A stretch of 37,462 nt of DNA from Deltaproteobacteria bacterium (lineage in GTDB: Bacteria > Myxococcota_A > UBA9042 > CAIXZC01): the NCBI GenBank assembly GCA_016875215.1, contig VGRX01000011.1, forward strand, positions 1 to 37,462, read 5' to 3'. A program made the position numbers and the translations under genes. Shown here in pieces: positions 28,824-35,353 of this stretch; position 1 is the first letter of the stretch; the number at the start of each line of letters is the position of its first letter. The notes under the pieces were generated by a model, which ran no database searches, had not been told where the DNA came from, and saw only the letters and a list, made by a program, of their open reading frames with translations.

Positions 28824-29372
28824 CTACTGCTTCAGGCCGAGGCTCGATTGTTTCTCCAGGACCGTCTCAGCCACGAAAGTCAGGACAGCGCCGTCCCGGA
28901 AGCAGCCTGTTCCAAGCTCTTCCTCCAGCGCTGCGCTTTCCAGGAGGTACGCGGGCCCGTCCCCCACGAGCAGGACCTCCAGCCGGAAGTCGGCCTCGTG
29001 TGCGAGCACGGCGGCCACGGTCTGCCCCAGGTCCCCCAGCGGCTGCCGGTCCGGGTGCGAGAGGCAGAAGCGGGCCTCGACGCGAGTCCCCTTCCCGGGC
29101 ACGGACTCCAGCCGCGCCGAGCCGCCTGCCTGCTCGGCCGCCTGCTTCAGCATCGGGAGTCCCAGCCCGAAGCGTCGCTCGGTCCGGGTGGTCACGAACG
29201 GGTCGAACACCCGCTCCGCCAGGTCGGCGGGCATGCCTCTGCCATCGTCCTCCACCACGATCGACAGGGTGTCCGCTGCCCGGTCCATCGCAACTTCCAG
29301 GCGGATGACGCGTGCGCCTGCGCGTATGCAGTTCTCGATGATGTCCAGCAGGTGAAGGGAGATTTCATCCAT
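28824..29372 (-). CDS. Histidine-kinase-type ATPase (HATPase_c) protein of the hydrogenase regulatory operon
   Basis: A 182-residue protein consisting of a GHKL ATPase domain and a short C-terminal part. Visible are the N-box region (LDIIENCIRAGA), the G1 box VEDDGRGMP, an F box (VFDPFVTTR) and the G2 box FGLGLPMLKQAAEQAGG. There is no dimerisation-phosphoacceptor His domain or sensor domain, so it is not a complete histidine kinase. Residues 120-182 are of unknown type. Its start overlaps the end of the PHP gene by eight bases. Similar stand-alone ATPases sit beside [FeFe] hydrogenase and Hnd genes in anaerobes, where a signalling role is supposed. It is probably the last gene of its operon. 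Confidence 0.85.
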   Translation of the reverse strand: MDEISLHLLDIIENCIRAGARVIRLEVAMDRAADTLSIVVEDDGRGMPADLAERVFDPFVTTRTERRFGLGLPMLKQAAEQAGGSARLESVPGKGTRVEARFCLSHPDRQPLGDLGQTVAAVLAHEADFRLEVLLVGDGPAYLLESAALEEELGTGCFRDGAVLTFVAETVLEKQSSLGLKQ

Positions 29373-30114
29373 GGAGATACTCCGGCGTGACGGCGCCGAT
29401 GCGCAATGCCCGGGCCAGCGTGTCGAAAGACGGGGGGCCTCCTTCCACGACCGTGAAACGACGGCCGATTTCGTGCAGGAGATGCGCGTCGGAGGTAGCG
29501 ATCACAGGTCTTCCCCTGGGCAGCGCGGCTGCCACGTTCTCAACGGCCGCAGCGGATGTCGCCTCTGCCGCATCGAAGTCCAGGCTCGGTGGGACGAAGC
29601 CGAGCTGGCCCAGAATCCCGAATGCCTCCCGGTCCGCATGGGCCAGGATGACCAGCCCGTCGAGGCAGCGGATCCGGCGCACCGCCTCCTCGAGCGAAAA
29701 CGATGTTGCGGCCAGCAACAGCCTCTTCTCGAAGCCGTCCACGCCGCCGTCCTCATCGGCCAGCACCTGGAGTCCGAATGCGTCGGGGTCGTTCAGGGCC
29801 GTGAGCGTATCGAGGCATGCGGCCTGGAGCTGCGCTGCGGCCTGGAGCGTGGGCAGAAGGGCCACCAGGTGGACTTCTTCCACGGTGCAGACCTCGATCC
29901 CCGGCAGCACGACCAGCCGGCTGCCGGCGGCCGCCTCCAGCGCGGCAGCGGCTCGTGTGACCGAGGCAGCGTTTCCCGCGTGGTTGTGGTCACAGACCGC
30001 GATGAGGTCGAGTCCGACCTGGAGTGCCTGCCGGACGATCTCCCGAGGGTGCATGTCCAGGTCGCCGCAGGGGGAGAGGCAGGTGTGGATGTGCGGGTCA
30101 GCGCGGTAGGACAT
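29365..30114 (-). CDS. PHP-domain metal-dependent phosphoesterase
   Basis: A 249-residue protein with the PHP motifs: DPHIHTCLSPCGD at residues 6-18, AVCDHNHAGN, LPGIEVCTVEEVH, ILAHADREAFG and ATSDAHLLHEIG. The metal-binding His and Asp residues all appear present, so it is probably an active phosphoesterase. The fold acts on nucleotide or phosphate ester substrates; which one is not known. It lies between the [FeFe]-like gene (97-base gap) and the ATPase gene (eight-base overlap), an arrangement seen next to hydrogenase genes in other anaerobes. The start at 30114 is forced by the position of the HxH motif, although no good ribosome binding site precedes it. Confidence 0.85.
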   Translation of the reverse strand: MSYRADPHIHTCLSPCGDLDMHPREIVRQALQVGLDLIAVCDHNHAGNAASVTRAAAALEAAAGSRLVVLPGIEVCTVEEVHLVALLPTLQAAAQLQAACLDTLTALNDPDAFGLQVLADEDGGVDGFEKRLLLAATSFSLEEAVRRIRCLDGLVILAHADREAFGILGQLGFVPPSLDFDAAEATSAAAVENVAAALPRGRPVIATSDAHLLHEIGRRFTVVEGGPPSFDTLARALRIGAVTPEYLHG

Positions 30115-30211
30115 GGGAGCCGGCGGTCAGGAGGTGGACTGCAACATGGAATTCGGGACGTCTCAATCCAGACCCTCCCCTCGGTTCCTTTCCGATCCGC
30201 GGCCGCCCCCC

Positions 30212-31897
30212 CTATTTCCCCACTCCCAACTCGTACAGCCTTCCTGCGACCTGGTACGCGGTGAGCGCCGTGGTGAGCAGCGGCAGCCCTTCCTCTTCGG
30301 CCTTTGCCAGCGTGTCCGCTGCCGGCTGCCGGCCGTTGACCAGGACGATTCCGGCCAGGTTGTTGAGCTTGGCGACTGCGACGACGTTGAGATGCGTCTG
30401 GAGGGTGATCCAGAGGATTCCGTCGGCCGCGTGTGCGATGACGTCGGACAGCAGGTCGGAGACGTAGCATCCGGCAACCTCGACGTCGAGGTGCTGCCGG
30501 CCGCTGACCGGGGACAGGGACAGGGACGAGGCGACTTCGGCAAGCTTCATGGTGTTCTCCTTACGTGCGGTTCGAGTTCCACGAGCGGCAAGGACCAGGC
30601 AGTCTCCCACGCTTGCGAGAGAACGCACGACGTCATCCGCGAGCTCGGCGCAGGTCGGGGCGCCGCAGGCGCCGCAGTCGATTCCCGGGAGCGAGGAGAG
30701 CAGCTCCTCCTTCTCGCGTGCCAGCAGGAGGGAGCGCCTGAAATCGGAATCGAGGGGAGGCAGCGGGGAAGCGACGAGGTCGTGCTTGCGCTGCAGCTCT
30801 CCCGAGCGGGCGATGGTGCGCAGCGAGGGGAAGTCGGCGCGCTCCTCCGGGGGGGGCAGCTTGCGGAGGTACTCGATGGCCTTGCTGCGGGCCGGGTAGG
30901 GGTTGTCCACCACGAGGCTGCCGCCGACGCATCCTTCGGGGCAGGCCATGCATTCGACGAGGTCGACGTGCTGGAGGCGTCCCTTCTCGATCTCGTCGAG
31001 GACGCGGCGGACGCTGGGGAGCTGGGCGACGGGAAGATAGTCGGTGTGGTCGGCCTTGCGTTTGCGCCCCCGCCCGGAGCGGGAATCGAGGGCATAGACC
31101 ATGCGGCGGAGGTTCCGGGACATGCCGCCGAGGAAGGCCCAGCCGAGGTCCGCGGATGACGAGCCTTCCCGGGTGAGCTCGCCTCTGAGGCGCATGTGCG
31201 ACAGTGCCGTGAGCACTTCGTGGTAGATCTCGTTGATGGGCAGCACGGCATGCATTGCCCCCCCGTCCGGGCTCTCGTGGATCATGGTATCCACGATCTT
31301 CGAGGGGCAGGGGGAGATGTAGACGATGCCGATGCGGTCCGGTGCGAGGCCGGTCTGCCGCACGAGGCGCTCCCGCACCCAGCGGGCGGCCAGCTCTCTC
31401 GGGGGGCCGCGCGGGACGAGGTTGCCGAGCAGGTCCGGGTAGAGGGTCTGGATGAGCCGGGTGACCGTCGGGCAGTGGGAGGTGATGAGCGGCCCTTCGA
31501 ACCTCCTCGACAGGACGAGCTCGGCCAGCGAGTACAGGTACGCGAGGCAGGCCTGCTCGAGCGACACCACCTCGTCGAAGCCGAGACGGCGCAGCGCCTC
31601 CGCCACGTCGCTGGGGCCCACGTCGGGTTGGAACTGGACGAGCAGGGGGGAGGAGGGGATGGCCACGATCTTCTCGAAGCGGGCGAGGTCGACGACCTGC
31701 GGCGTGCGCGACGTGATGGCATTCTCCCGGCAGGAGCGGATACACTCGCCGCAGTCGATGCACTTCTCCTGGATGACGAGCGGGTATCCCTTCTTCATGC
31801 GGATGGAGCGGGCGGTGCAGGCACGCATGCACGTCATGCAGCCGATGCAGCGGTCGTGGTTGAACCGCAGGCTGCGGTAGGTTTCGACCGCGCTCAT
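30212..31897 (-). CDS. [FeFe]-hydrogenase-like putative sensor fused to a DRTGG domain
   Basis: A 561-residue protein. Residues 17-56 form a 2[4Fe-4S] ferredoxin domain (Cys 17,20,23,27 and 46,49,52,56). Residues about 75-345 are an [FeFe] hydrogenase H-cluster domain: L1 is SHCPTV (Cys142), L2 is SPCPSK (Cys197) and L3 is ECMACPEGC (Cys319, Cys323). These match the four H-cluster ligands, but the proton-transfer Cys of the usual TSCCP is His141. Cys408, 411, 416 and 433 form a four-Cys FeS domain as in RnfB. Residues 450-561 are a DRTGG domain, elsewhere often a separate protein. The missing catalytic Cys and the signalling neighbours point to a sensor rather than an enzyme. It overlaps the upstream ATPase gene by ATGA. 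Confidence 0.85.
   Translation of the reverse strand: MSAVETYRSLRFNHDRCIGCMTCMRACTARSIRMKKGYPLVIQEKCIDCGECIRSCRENAITSRTPQVVDLARFEKIVAIPSSPLLVQFQPDVGPSDVAEALRRLGFDEVVSLEQACLAYLYSLAELVLSRRFEGPLITSHCPTVTRLIQTLYPDLLGNLVPRGPPRELAARWVRERLVRQTGLAPDRIGIVYISPCPSKIVDTMIHESPDGGAMHAVLPINEIYHEVLTALSHMRLRGELTREGSSSADLGWAFLGGMSRNLRRMVYALDSRSGRGRKRKADHTDYLPVAQLPSVRRVLDEIEKGRLQHVDLVECMACPEGCVGGSLVVDNPYPARSKAIEYLRKLPPPEERADFPSLRTIARSGELQRKHDLVASPLPPLDSDFRRSLLLAREKEELLSSLPGIDCGACGAPTCAELADDVVRSLASVGDCLVLAARGTRTARKENTMKLAEVASSLSLSPVSGRQHLDVEVAGCYVSDLLSDVIAHAADGILWITLQTHLNVVAVAKLNNLAGIVLVNGRQPAADTLAKAEEEGLPLLTTALTAYQVAGRLYELGVGK
30550..30562 (-). promoter_or_regulatory. Internal ribosome binding site and ATG at the DRTGG domain
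   Basis: Inside the fusion gene, AAGGAG (30557-30562 on the minus strand) sits six bases before the in-frame ATG at 30548-30550, exactly at the domain boundary (Met450). This spacing and sequence are as good as the true start sites nearby. The gene could therefore yield both the full fusion and a separate 112-residue DRTGG protein (30212-30550). Confidence 0.5.
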
Positions 31898-32343
31898 GAG
31901 GCCTGCTCCGGCGGGATCAGGATGACGGCCTCGAGCCGGGTTCCGTGGCCCACGGTCGAGCGGACGTCCAGGCTGTCGCTGTTGCGCTGGATGTTGGGCA
32001 GGCCCATGCCCGCGCCGAATCCCATCTCGCGGATCTCCTGGGTGGCGGTGGAGTATCCGACCTGCATGGCAAGGCCGATGTCGGGGATTCCGGGGCCGCG
32101 GTCGTCGAACGTCAGCACGATCCGGCGCAGGTCCACGAGCAGGGTCGCGGTGCAGGAGCTGGCATAGATGACGACGTTCATCTCGGCTTCGTAGGATACG
32201 ATGGAGGCCCTCCGGACCAGGGGGGCCGGCAGGCCGAGGCTGCGAAGGATGGCCTTGACCTCGGTGGAGACGGAGCCTGCGTTGGCGAAGTCCTTCCCTT
32301 CGAACCGGAACTGGCGCACGAAGAGTGGTTCGTTGGAGGTCAC
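31894..32343 (-). CDS. RsbW-like anti-sigma-type ATPase
   Basis: A 149-residue protein of the anti-sigma-factor/serine kinase HATPase_c family. The N-box is in SYEAEMNVVIYA, the G1 box is FDDRGPGIPD and the G2 box is GFGAGMGLPNIQR. Length and layout match the RsbW/SpoIIAB fold without other domains. Family members bind a sigma factor or phosphorylate an antagonist. No sigma factor or STAS partner is in this window. It overlaps both neighbours by four bases (ATGA), so it is made in step with the DRTGG protein and the [FeFe]-like sensor. Confidence 0.88.
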   Translation of the reverse strand: MTSNEPLFVRQFRFEGKDFANAGSVSTEVKAILRSLGLPAPLVRRASIVSYEAEMNVVIYASSCTATLLVDLRRIVLTFDDRGPGIPDIGLAMQVGYSTATQEIREMGFGAGMGLPNIQRNSDSLDVRSTVGHGTRLEAVILIPPEQAS

Positions 32344-32726
32344 GTCAGCTTCTCCCTCCGGTGCGCATCGGCTCCGGAGAGGCCGACGGAGCCGAGCAGG
32401 CAGCAGACGTCGAAGGTGCTCAAGGGGGTTGCCAGGAGGACGACCCCGAGAACCCGGGCCTTGTCCAGGGCATCCGGGCCCGGACGCTTTCCCCGGACGT
32501 AGACGATGCCGGCCGCGTCCGCGATGTGAGCCGTCACGACCGATTGCGGGGAAACGAGCCCGGTGACGAGGAGCGCCCCCGCCCCTGCGCTGGCGAGCAC
32601 GTCGCTCATCCGGTCCGAGGCGAACACCTGGGCGACGGTCCTGCCGGAAAGCAGCTCGCTGCCCACGAGAACCTCGAACGAGCAGCGCCGGGCAACGTCA
32701 TCGAGCGTCATCTTCCCCGCTTCCAT
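32340..32726 (-). CDS. DRTGG-domain protein
   Basis: A 128-residue protein that is essentially one DRTGG domain, the regulatory domain found next to CBS domains and in the Pta N-terminal region. Segments aligning with the C-terminal domain of the [FeFe]-like fusion include GSELLSGRTVAQVFASDRMSD and AAGIVYVRGKRP. It may bind a nucleotide or other ligand; none is established. It is the first gene of the regulatory operon and overlaps the ATPase gene by ATGA. The ATG at 32726 follows AGGGGG; an internal ATG at 32711 is an alternative. Confidence 0.8.
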   Translation of the reverse strand: MEAGKMTLDDVARRCSFEVLVGSELLSGRTVAQVFASDRMSDVLASAGAGALLVTGLVSPQSVVTAHIADAAGIVYVRGKRPGPDALDKARVLGVVLLATPLSTFDVCCLLGSVGLSGADAHRREKLT

Positions 32727-32750
32727 GGGCCCCCTATGCGAGAGGAACCA

Positions 32751-32779
32751 ATCCTATCATGACGCTGGCGCACAGGGAA
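32751..32779 (-). promoter_or_regulatory. Probable promoter of the regulatory operon
   Basis: On the minus strand TTCCCT (32774-32779) and TAGGAT (32751-32756) are 17 bases apart, similar to the TTCCCC-N17-TAGACT elements at 15463 and 20623. The predicted start is near 32744, leaving a leader of under 20 bases. Confidence 0.4.
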
Positions 32780-32790
32780 TCATTTTTCGT

Positions 32791-32818
32791 TTGACAGCGT
32801 TGCGCAGCGCGTTGTAAG
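32791..32818 (+). promoter_or_regulatory. Probable sigma-70 promoter of the hdrCB-hnd operon
   Basis: A perfect TTGACA at 32791-32796 and TGTAAG at 32813-32818 are separated by 16 bases. A run of seven G (32818-32824) begins at the last base of the -10 box, across the expected start site. The leader before the hdrC ATG at 32913 is about 90 bases. Only 11 bases separate this -35 box from that of the divergent regulatory operon, so one regulator could control both. Confidence 0.5.
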
Positions 32819-32912
32819 GGGGGGACTTGGCGTCGGCCCGTCGGGTGGGGTTGCGGTTTCGGGGAACGGGGACGGATGACGGGGCGACCTGTCAGTGGTC
32901 GAGGGGGTGAAC

Positions 32913-33584
32913 ATGGGTCACTTGATATCCGGCCGCAGGTCTGTCCCTGCGTTCCGCACCGAGGTCGAGGCCCGGGCGGGATGCGGCGTGCTTGCCTGCT
33001 TCCAGTGCGGCAAGTGCGGGGCCGGGTGCCCGCTCCAGGAGCACCTGGACTACTCGCCGTCGCAGATCATCCATCTGATCCGATTGGGACAGGAGGAGAC
33101 GGTCCTCGCCAGCAAAGCCATCTGGCTGTGCGCGTCGTGCGAGACCTGTACCACCCGCTGCCCGCAAGGGGTGGATATCGCTCGGGTGATGGATGCCGCC
33201 CGGTCGCTGGCATTCGACCGGAGAGTTCCCTCCGCGGTACCCTCCGTGCCGTCGTTCTACAAGGCAACCCGGGCCAACCTGATGAAGTTCGGCCGGATGT
33301 TCGAGGTGTGGCTCCTGGCCAGCCTCAAGCTGCGTACCGGCGACATCACCAAGGACATGGACCTGGGGCGGAAGATGATGGCGAAGCGCAAGCTGAATCT
33401 CTTCCCGACCTGGAACCGTGTCTGGGAGACCCGGGCCATCTTCAAGCGCGTCGCCAGGATCGAGAAGGAGCGCGCCGCGGAGCGGGCCGCAGATACCCAG
33501 TCCGGCAGCGGATCGGCCGGCGGCGCCGCTGCCTCCCCTCGTGAGGGAGGCCCCGGCAACGCGAGCGGAGGGGGCAACTCATGA
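32913..33584 (+). CDS. hdrC: HdrC-like heterodisulfide reductase iron-sulfur subunit
   Basis: A 223-residue protein with two [4Fe-4S] motifs of HdrC: CFQCGKCGAGCP (Cys29,32,35,39) and CASCETCTTRCPQG (Cys73,76,79,83). A helical region follows, then a Lys/Arg-rich segment and a Gly/Ala/Ser-rich tail of about 35 residues that is not part of the family core. HdrC passes electrons to HdrB. In bacteria such pairs occur with hydrogenase, formate dehydrogenase or Flx modules and need not use CoM-S-S-CoB. The ATG at 32913 has GAGGGGGTG upstream; the GTG at 32895 is less likely. The stop overlaps the hdrB ATG (ATGA). Confidence 0.9.
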   Translation: MGHLISGRRSVPAFRTEVEARAGCGVLACFQCGKCGAGCPLQEHLDYSPSQIIHLIRLGQEETVLASKAIWLCASCETCTTRCPQGVDIARVMDAARSLAFDRRVPSAVPSVPSFYKATRANLMKFGRMFEVWLLASLKLRTGDITKDMDLGRKMMAKRKLNLFPTWNRVWETRAIFKRVARIEKERAAERAADTQSGSGSAGGAAASPREGGPGNASGGGNS

Positions 33585-34450
33585 AATTCGCCTATTTCCC
33601 CGGCTGTTCCCTGCATTCCACGTCGTCCGAGTATGACAAGTCGTTCCGGGCGGTCTGCGCCGCGCTCGGAATCGAGCTCGAGGAGCCGAAGAAGTGGATC
33701 TGCTGCGGCACCACGCCGGCTCACGCGACCTCGCGGCTGCTGGGCGCCGCACTTCCGGTCAAGAACCTCAGGATCATGGAGGAGCAGGGCATGACCGAGG
33801 TCGTGGTACCCTGTGCTGCCTGTTTCTCCCGGTTCAAGTGCGCGGACCACGACATCGGGAAGGACCCGCAGCTTGCTGCCGACGTGGCCCAGGCCATCGG
33901 GGCCGAGTACGGGCGGACCGTGAAGATCCGGCATCCGCTGGAGCTGTTCCTGCGGGAGGACGTGCGGGCGATCCTCCGCCAGAAGGTGGCCAGGCCGCTT
34001 GCCGGACTGAAGGTGGCGTGCTACTACGGCTGCCTGCTGACCCGTCCGCCCGAGGTGACCCAGTTCGACGATACCGAGTATCCCATGTCCATGGACCTGC
34101 TGCTTCGTGACCTGGGGGCAGAGACGATCGACTGGGCGTACAAGGTGGAATGCTGCGGTGCGTCATTGTCGCTGACCAACTCCGATATCATCCTCGATCT
34201 CACGCGCAAGATCATCCTGGATGCGAAGGCCCGGGGAGCCTTGGCGCTTGTCGTGGCGTGCCCGCTGTGCCACGTGAACCTGGATTCGCGGCAGTTCCAG
34301 GCAGAGGAGAAGTACCAGACCAGGCTCGAGATGCCGGTTCTCTTCTTTTCCCAGCTCATCGGGCTGGCACTGGGGCTCTCGGGCAAGGAACTCGGCACGG
34401 ACAAGCACCTGACGGATCCGTCGGCCATCCTGTCCGCGGTCCAGGCATAG
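33581..34450 (+). CDS. hdrB: HdrB-like heterodisulfide reductase catalytic subunit
   Basis: A 289-residue protein with two CCG domains. The first has Cys9, Cys41-Cys42 and Cys78-x2-Cys81 (C-x31-CC-x35-CxxC). The second has Cys151, Cys191-Cys192 and Cys227-x2-Cys230. In HdrB of methanogens these ligate two noncubane [4Fe-4S] clusters that reduce a disulfide; all ligands are kept here, so the protein should be catalytically competent. The physiological disulfide in this bacterium is unknown. No hdrA gene follows; instead the operon continues with NuoE/NuoF-type genes. Start overlaps the hdrC stop by four bases, with a GGAGGGGG site inside hdrC. Confidence 0.92.
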   Translation: MKFAYFPGCSLHSTSSEYDKSFRAVCAALGIELEEPKKWICCGTTPAHATSRLLGAALPVKNLRIMEEQGMTEVVVPCAACFSRFKCADHDIGKDPQLAADVAQAIGAEYGRTVKIRHPLELFLREDVRAILRQKVARPLAGLKVACYYGCLLTRPPEVTQFDDTEYPMSMDLLLRDLGAETIDWAYKVECCGASLSLTNSDIILDLTRKIILDAKARGALALVVACPLCHVNLDSRQFQAEEKYQTRLEMPVLFFSQLIGLALGLSGKELGTDKHLTDPSAILSAVQA

Positions 34451-34461
34451 GGAGGAGAGCC

Positions 34462-34845
34462 ATGCCCAAGCTGTCGATCGAGGATCTCAAGAAGATGCGG
34501 GAGGATGCTGCACGCAAGCGGATCCTGCGGGACGGGGAATCGAGGGTCCGGATCACGATCCACATGGGGACGTGCGGGATCATGTCCGGGGCCCGGGATG
34601 TCCTCAAGGCGGTGCTGTCCGAGGTGGAGGCATCGGACCTGAAGGATACCATCGTGACCACTTCGGGGTGTGCGGGGCTGTGCTCCCGGGAGCCGATGGC
34701 CACGGTGGAGATCGCAGGTCACGCTCCGGTGAAGTACGTGGACCTGACTGCAGAGAAGGTGGTCCGCATCGTGAAGGAGCATATCGCGGGCGGGACGGTG
34801 GTGCAGGAGCTCGCCCTGGCGGTGGGCAGCGAGATGACACGGTAG
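34462..34845 (+). CDS. hndB: HndB-like thioredoxin-fold ferredoxin subunit
   Basis: A 127-residue protein with a thioredoxin-like [2Fe-2S] ferredoxin layout. The first motif is HMGTCGIMSGA (Cys38) and the second is SGCAGLCSREP (Cys70, Cys74). Only three Cys are present in the whole protein, whereas a standard cluster of this fold uses four, so the cluster may be absent or use another ligand. HndB belongs to NADP-reducing hydrogenase operons (hndABCD of Desulfovibrio). It lies 11 bases after hdrB with GGAGGAG in the gap, and 18 bases before the HndA gene. Confidence 0.82.
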   Translation: MPKLSIEDLKKMREDAARKRILRDGESRVRITIHMGTCGIMSGARDVLKAVLSEVEASDLKDTIVTTSGCAGLCSREPMATVEIAGHAPVKYVDLTAEKVVRIVKEHIAGGTVVQELALAVGSEMTR

Positions 34846-34863
34846 TACACGGGAGGGAACGGA

Positions 34864-35352
34864 ATGCAGAAGATTCTGCAGATCGTGGAGAAGTGGGGGG
34901 GCCGCAAGGACTGCCTCATCGAGATGCTGCACGACGTGCAGACGGAGTACAACCATCTGCCCGAGAGCGCGCTGCGGGTCCTGTCCGCCCGGCTCTCCGT
35001 GCCGCTCACGCAGATCACGCACGTGGCGACGTTCTATGCGTCGTTCAGCCTGGTGCCGAAGGGGGATACCCGTCTGCGGGTCTGCATGGGGACTGCGTGC
35101 TACCAGAAGGGGGGCAACCGGATCCTCGAGGCGCTGGAGCGGGAGCTGAAGGTGAAGTCGGGGGAGGTGACCCCGGACGGCGAATTCAGCCTCGAATCGG
35201 CCCGCTGCATCGGCTGCTGCGGCATCGCCCCCGCGCTGGTCGTCGACGATGACGACGTGTTCGGGAAGGTGAACCCGACGAAGATGAAGAAGTTCGTGGC
35301 GGACATCAAGAAGAAGAAGCAGGCCGGGAAGCAGAGCGCGGCGGAGGCGTGA
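34864..35352 (+). CDS. hndA: HndA/NuoE-like [2Fe-2S] subunit
   Basis: A 162-residue NuoE-family protein. The N-terminal helical part contains YNHLPESALRVLSARL and THVATFYASF. The [2Fe-2S] ligands are Cys74-x4-Cys79 (CMGTAC) and Cys115-x3-Cys119 (CIGCC). A short Lys-rich tail follows. In Hnd, Hyd and complex I this subunit passes electrons between the NuoF flavin site and the other clusters. GGAGGG precedes the ATG at 34864, and the next gene starts one base after its stop, so it is firmly part of the hdr-hnd operon. Confidence 0.93.
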   Translation: MQKILQIVEKWGGRKDCLIEMLHDVQTEYNHLPESALRVLSARLSVPLTQITHVATFYASFSLVPKGDTRLRVCMGTACYQKGGNRILEALERELKVKSGEVTPDGEFSLESARCIGCCGIAPALVVDDDDVFGKVNPTKMKKFVADIKKKKQAGKQSAAEA

Positions 35353-35353
35353 C

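Noticed and set aside
30547-30550. Frameshift separating the [FeFe]-like protein from the DRTGG domain
   Set aside because: The FeS domain and the DRTGG domain are in the same frame with no stop between them. The ATGA in another frame is explained by ATG followed by a Lys codon.
33582-33584. TGA at the end of hdrC as another selenocysteine codon
   Set aside because: It lies within an ATGA overlap with the hdrB start, after a low-complexity tail, with no conserved Cys position expected there.
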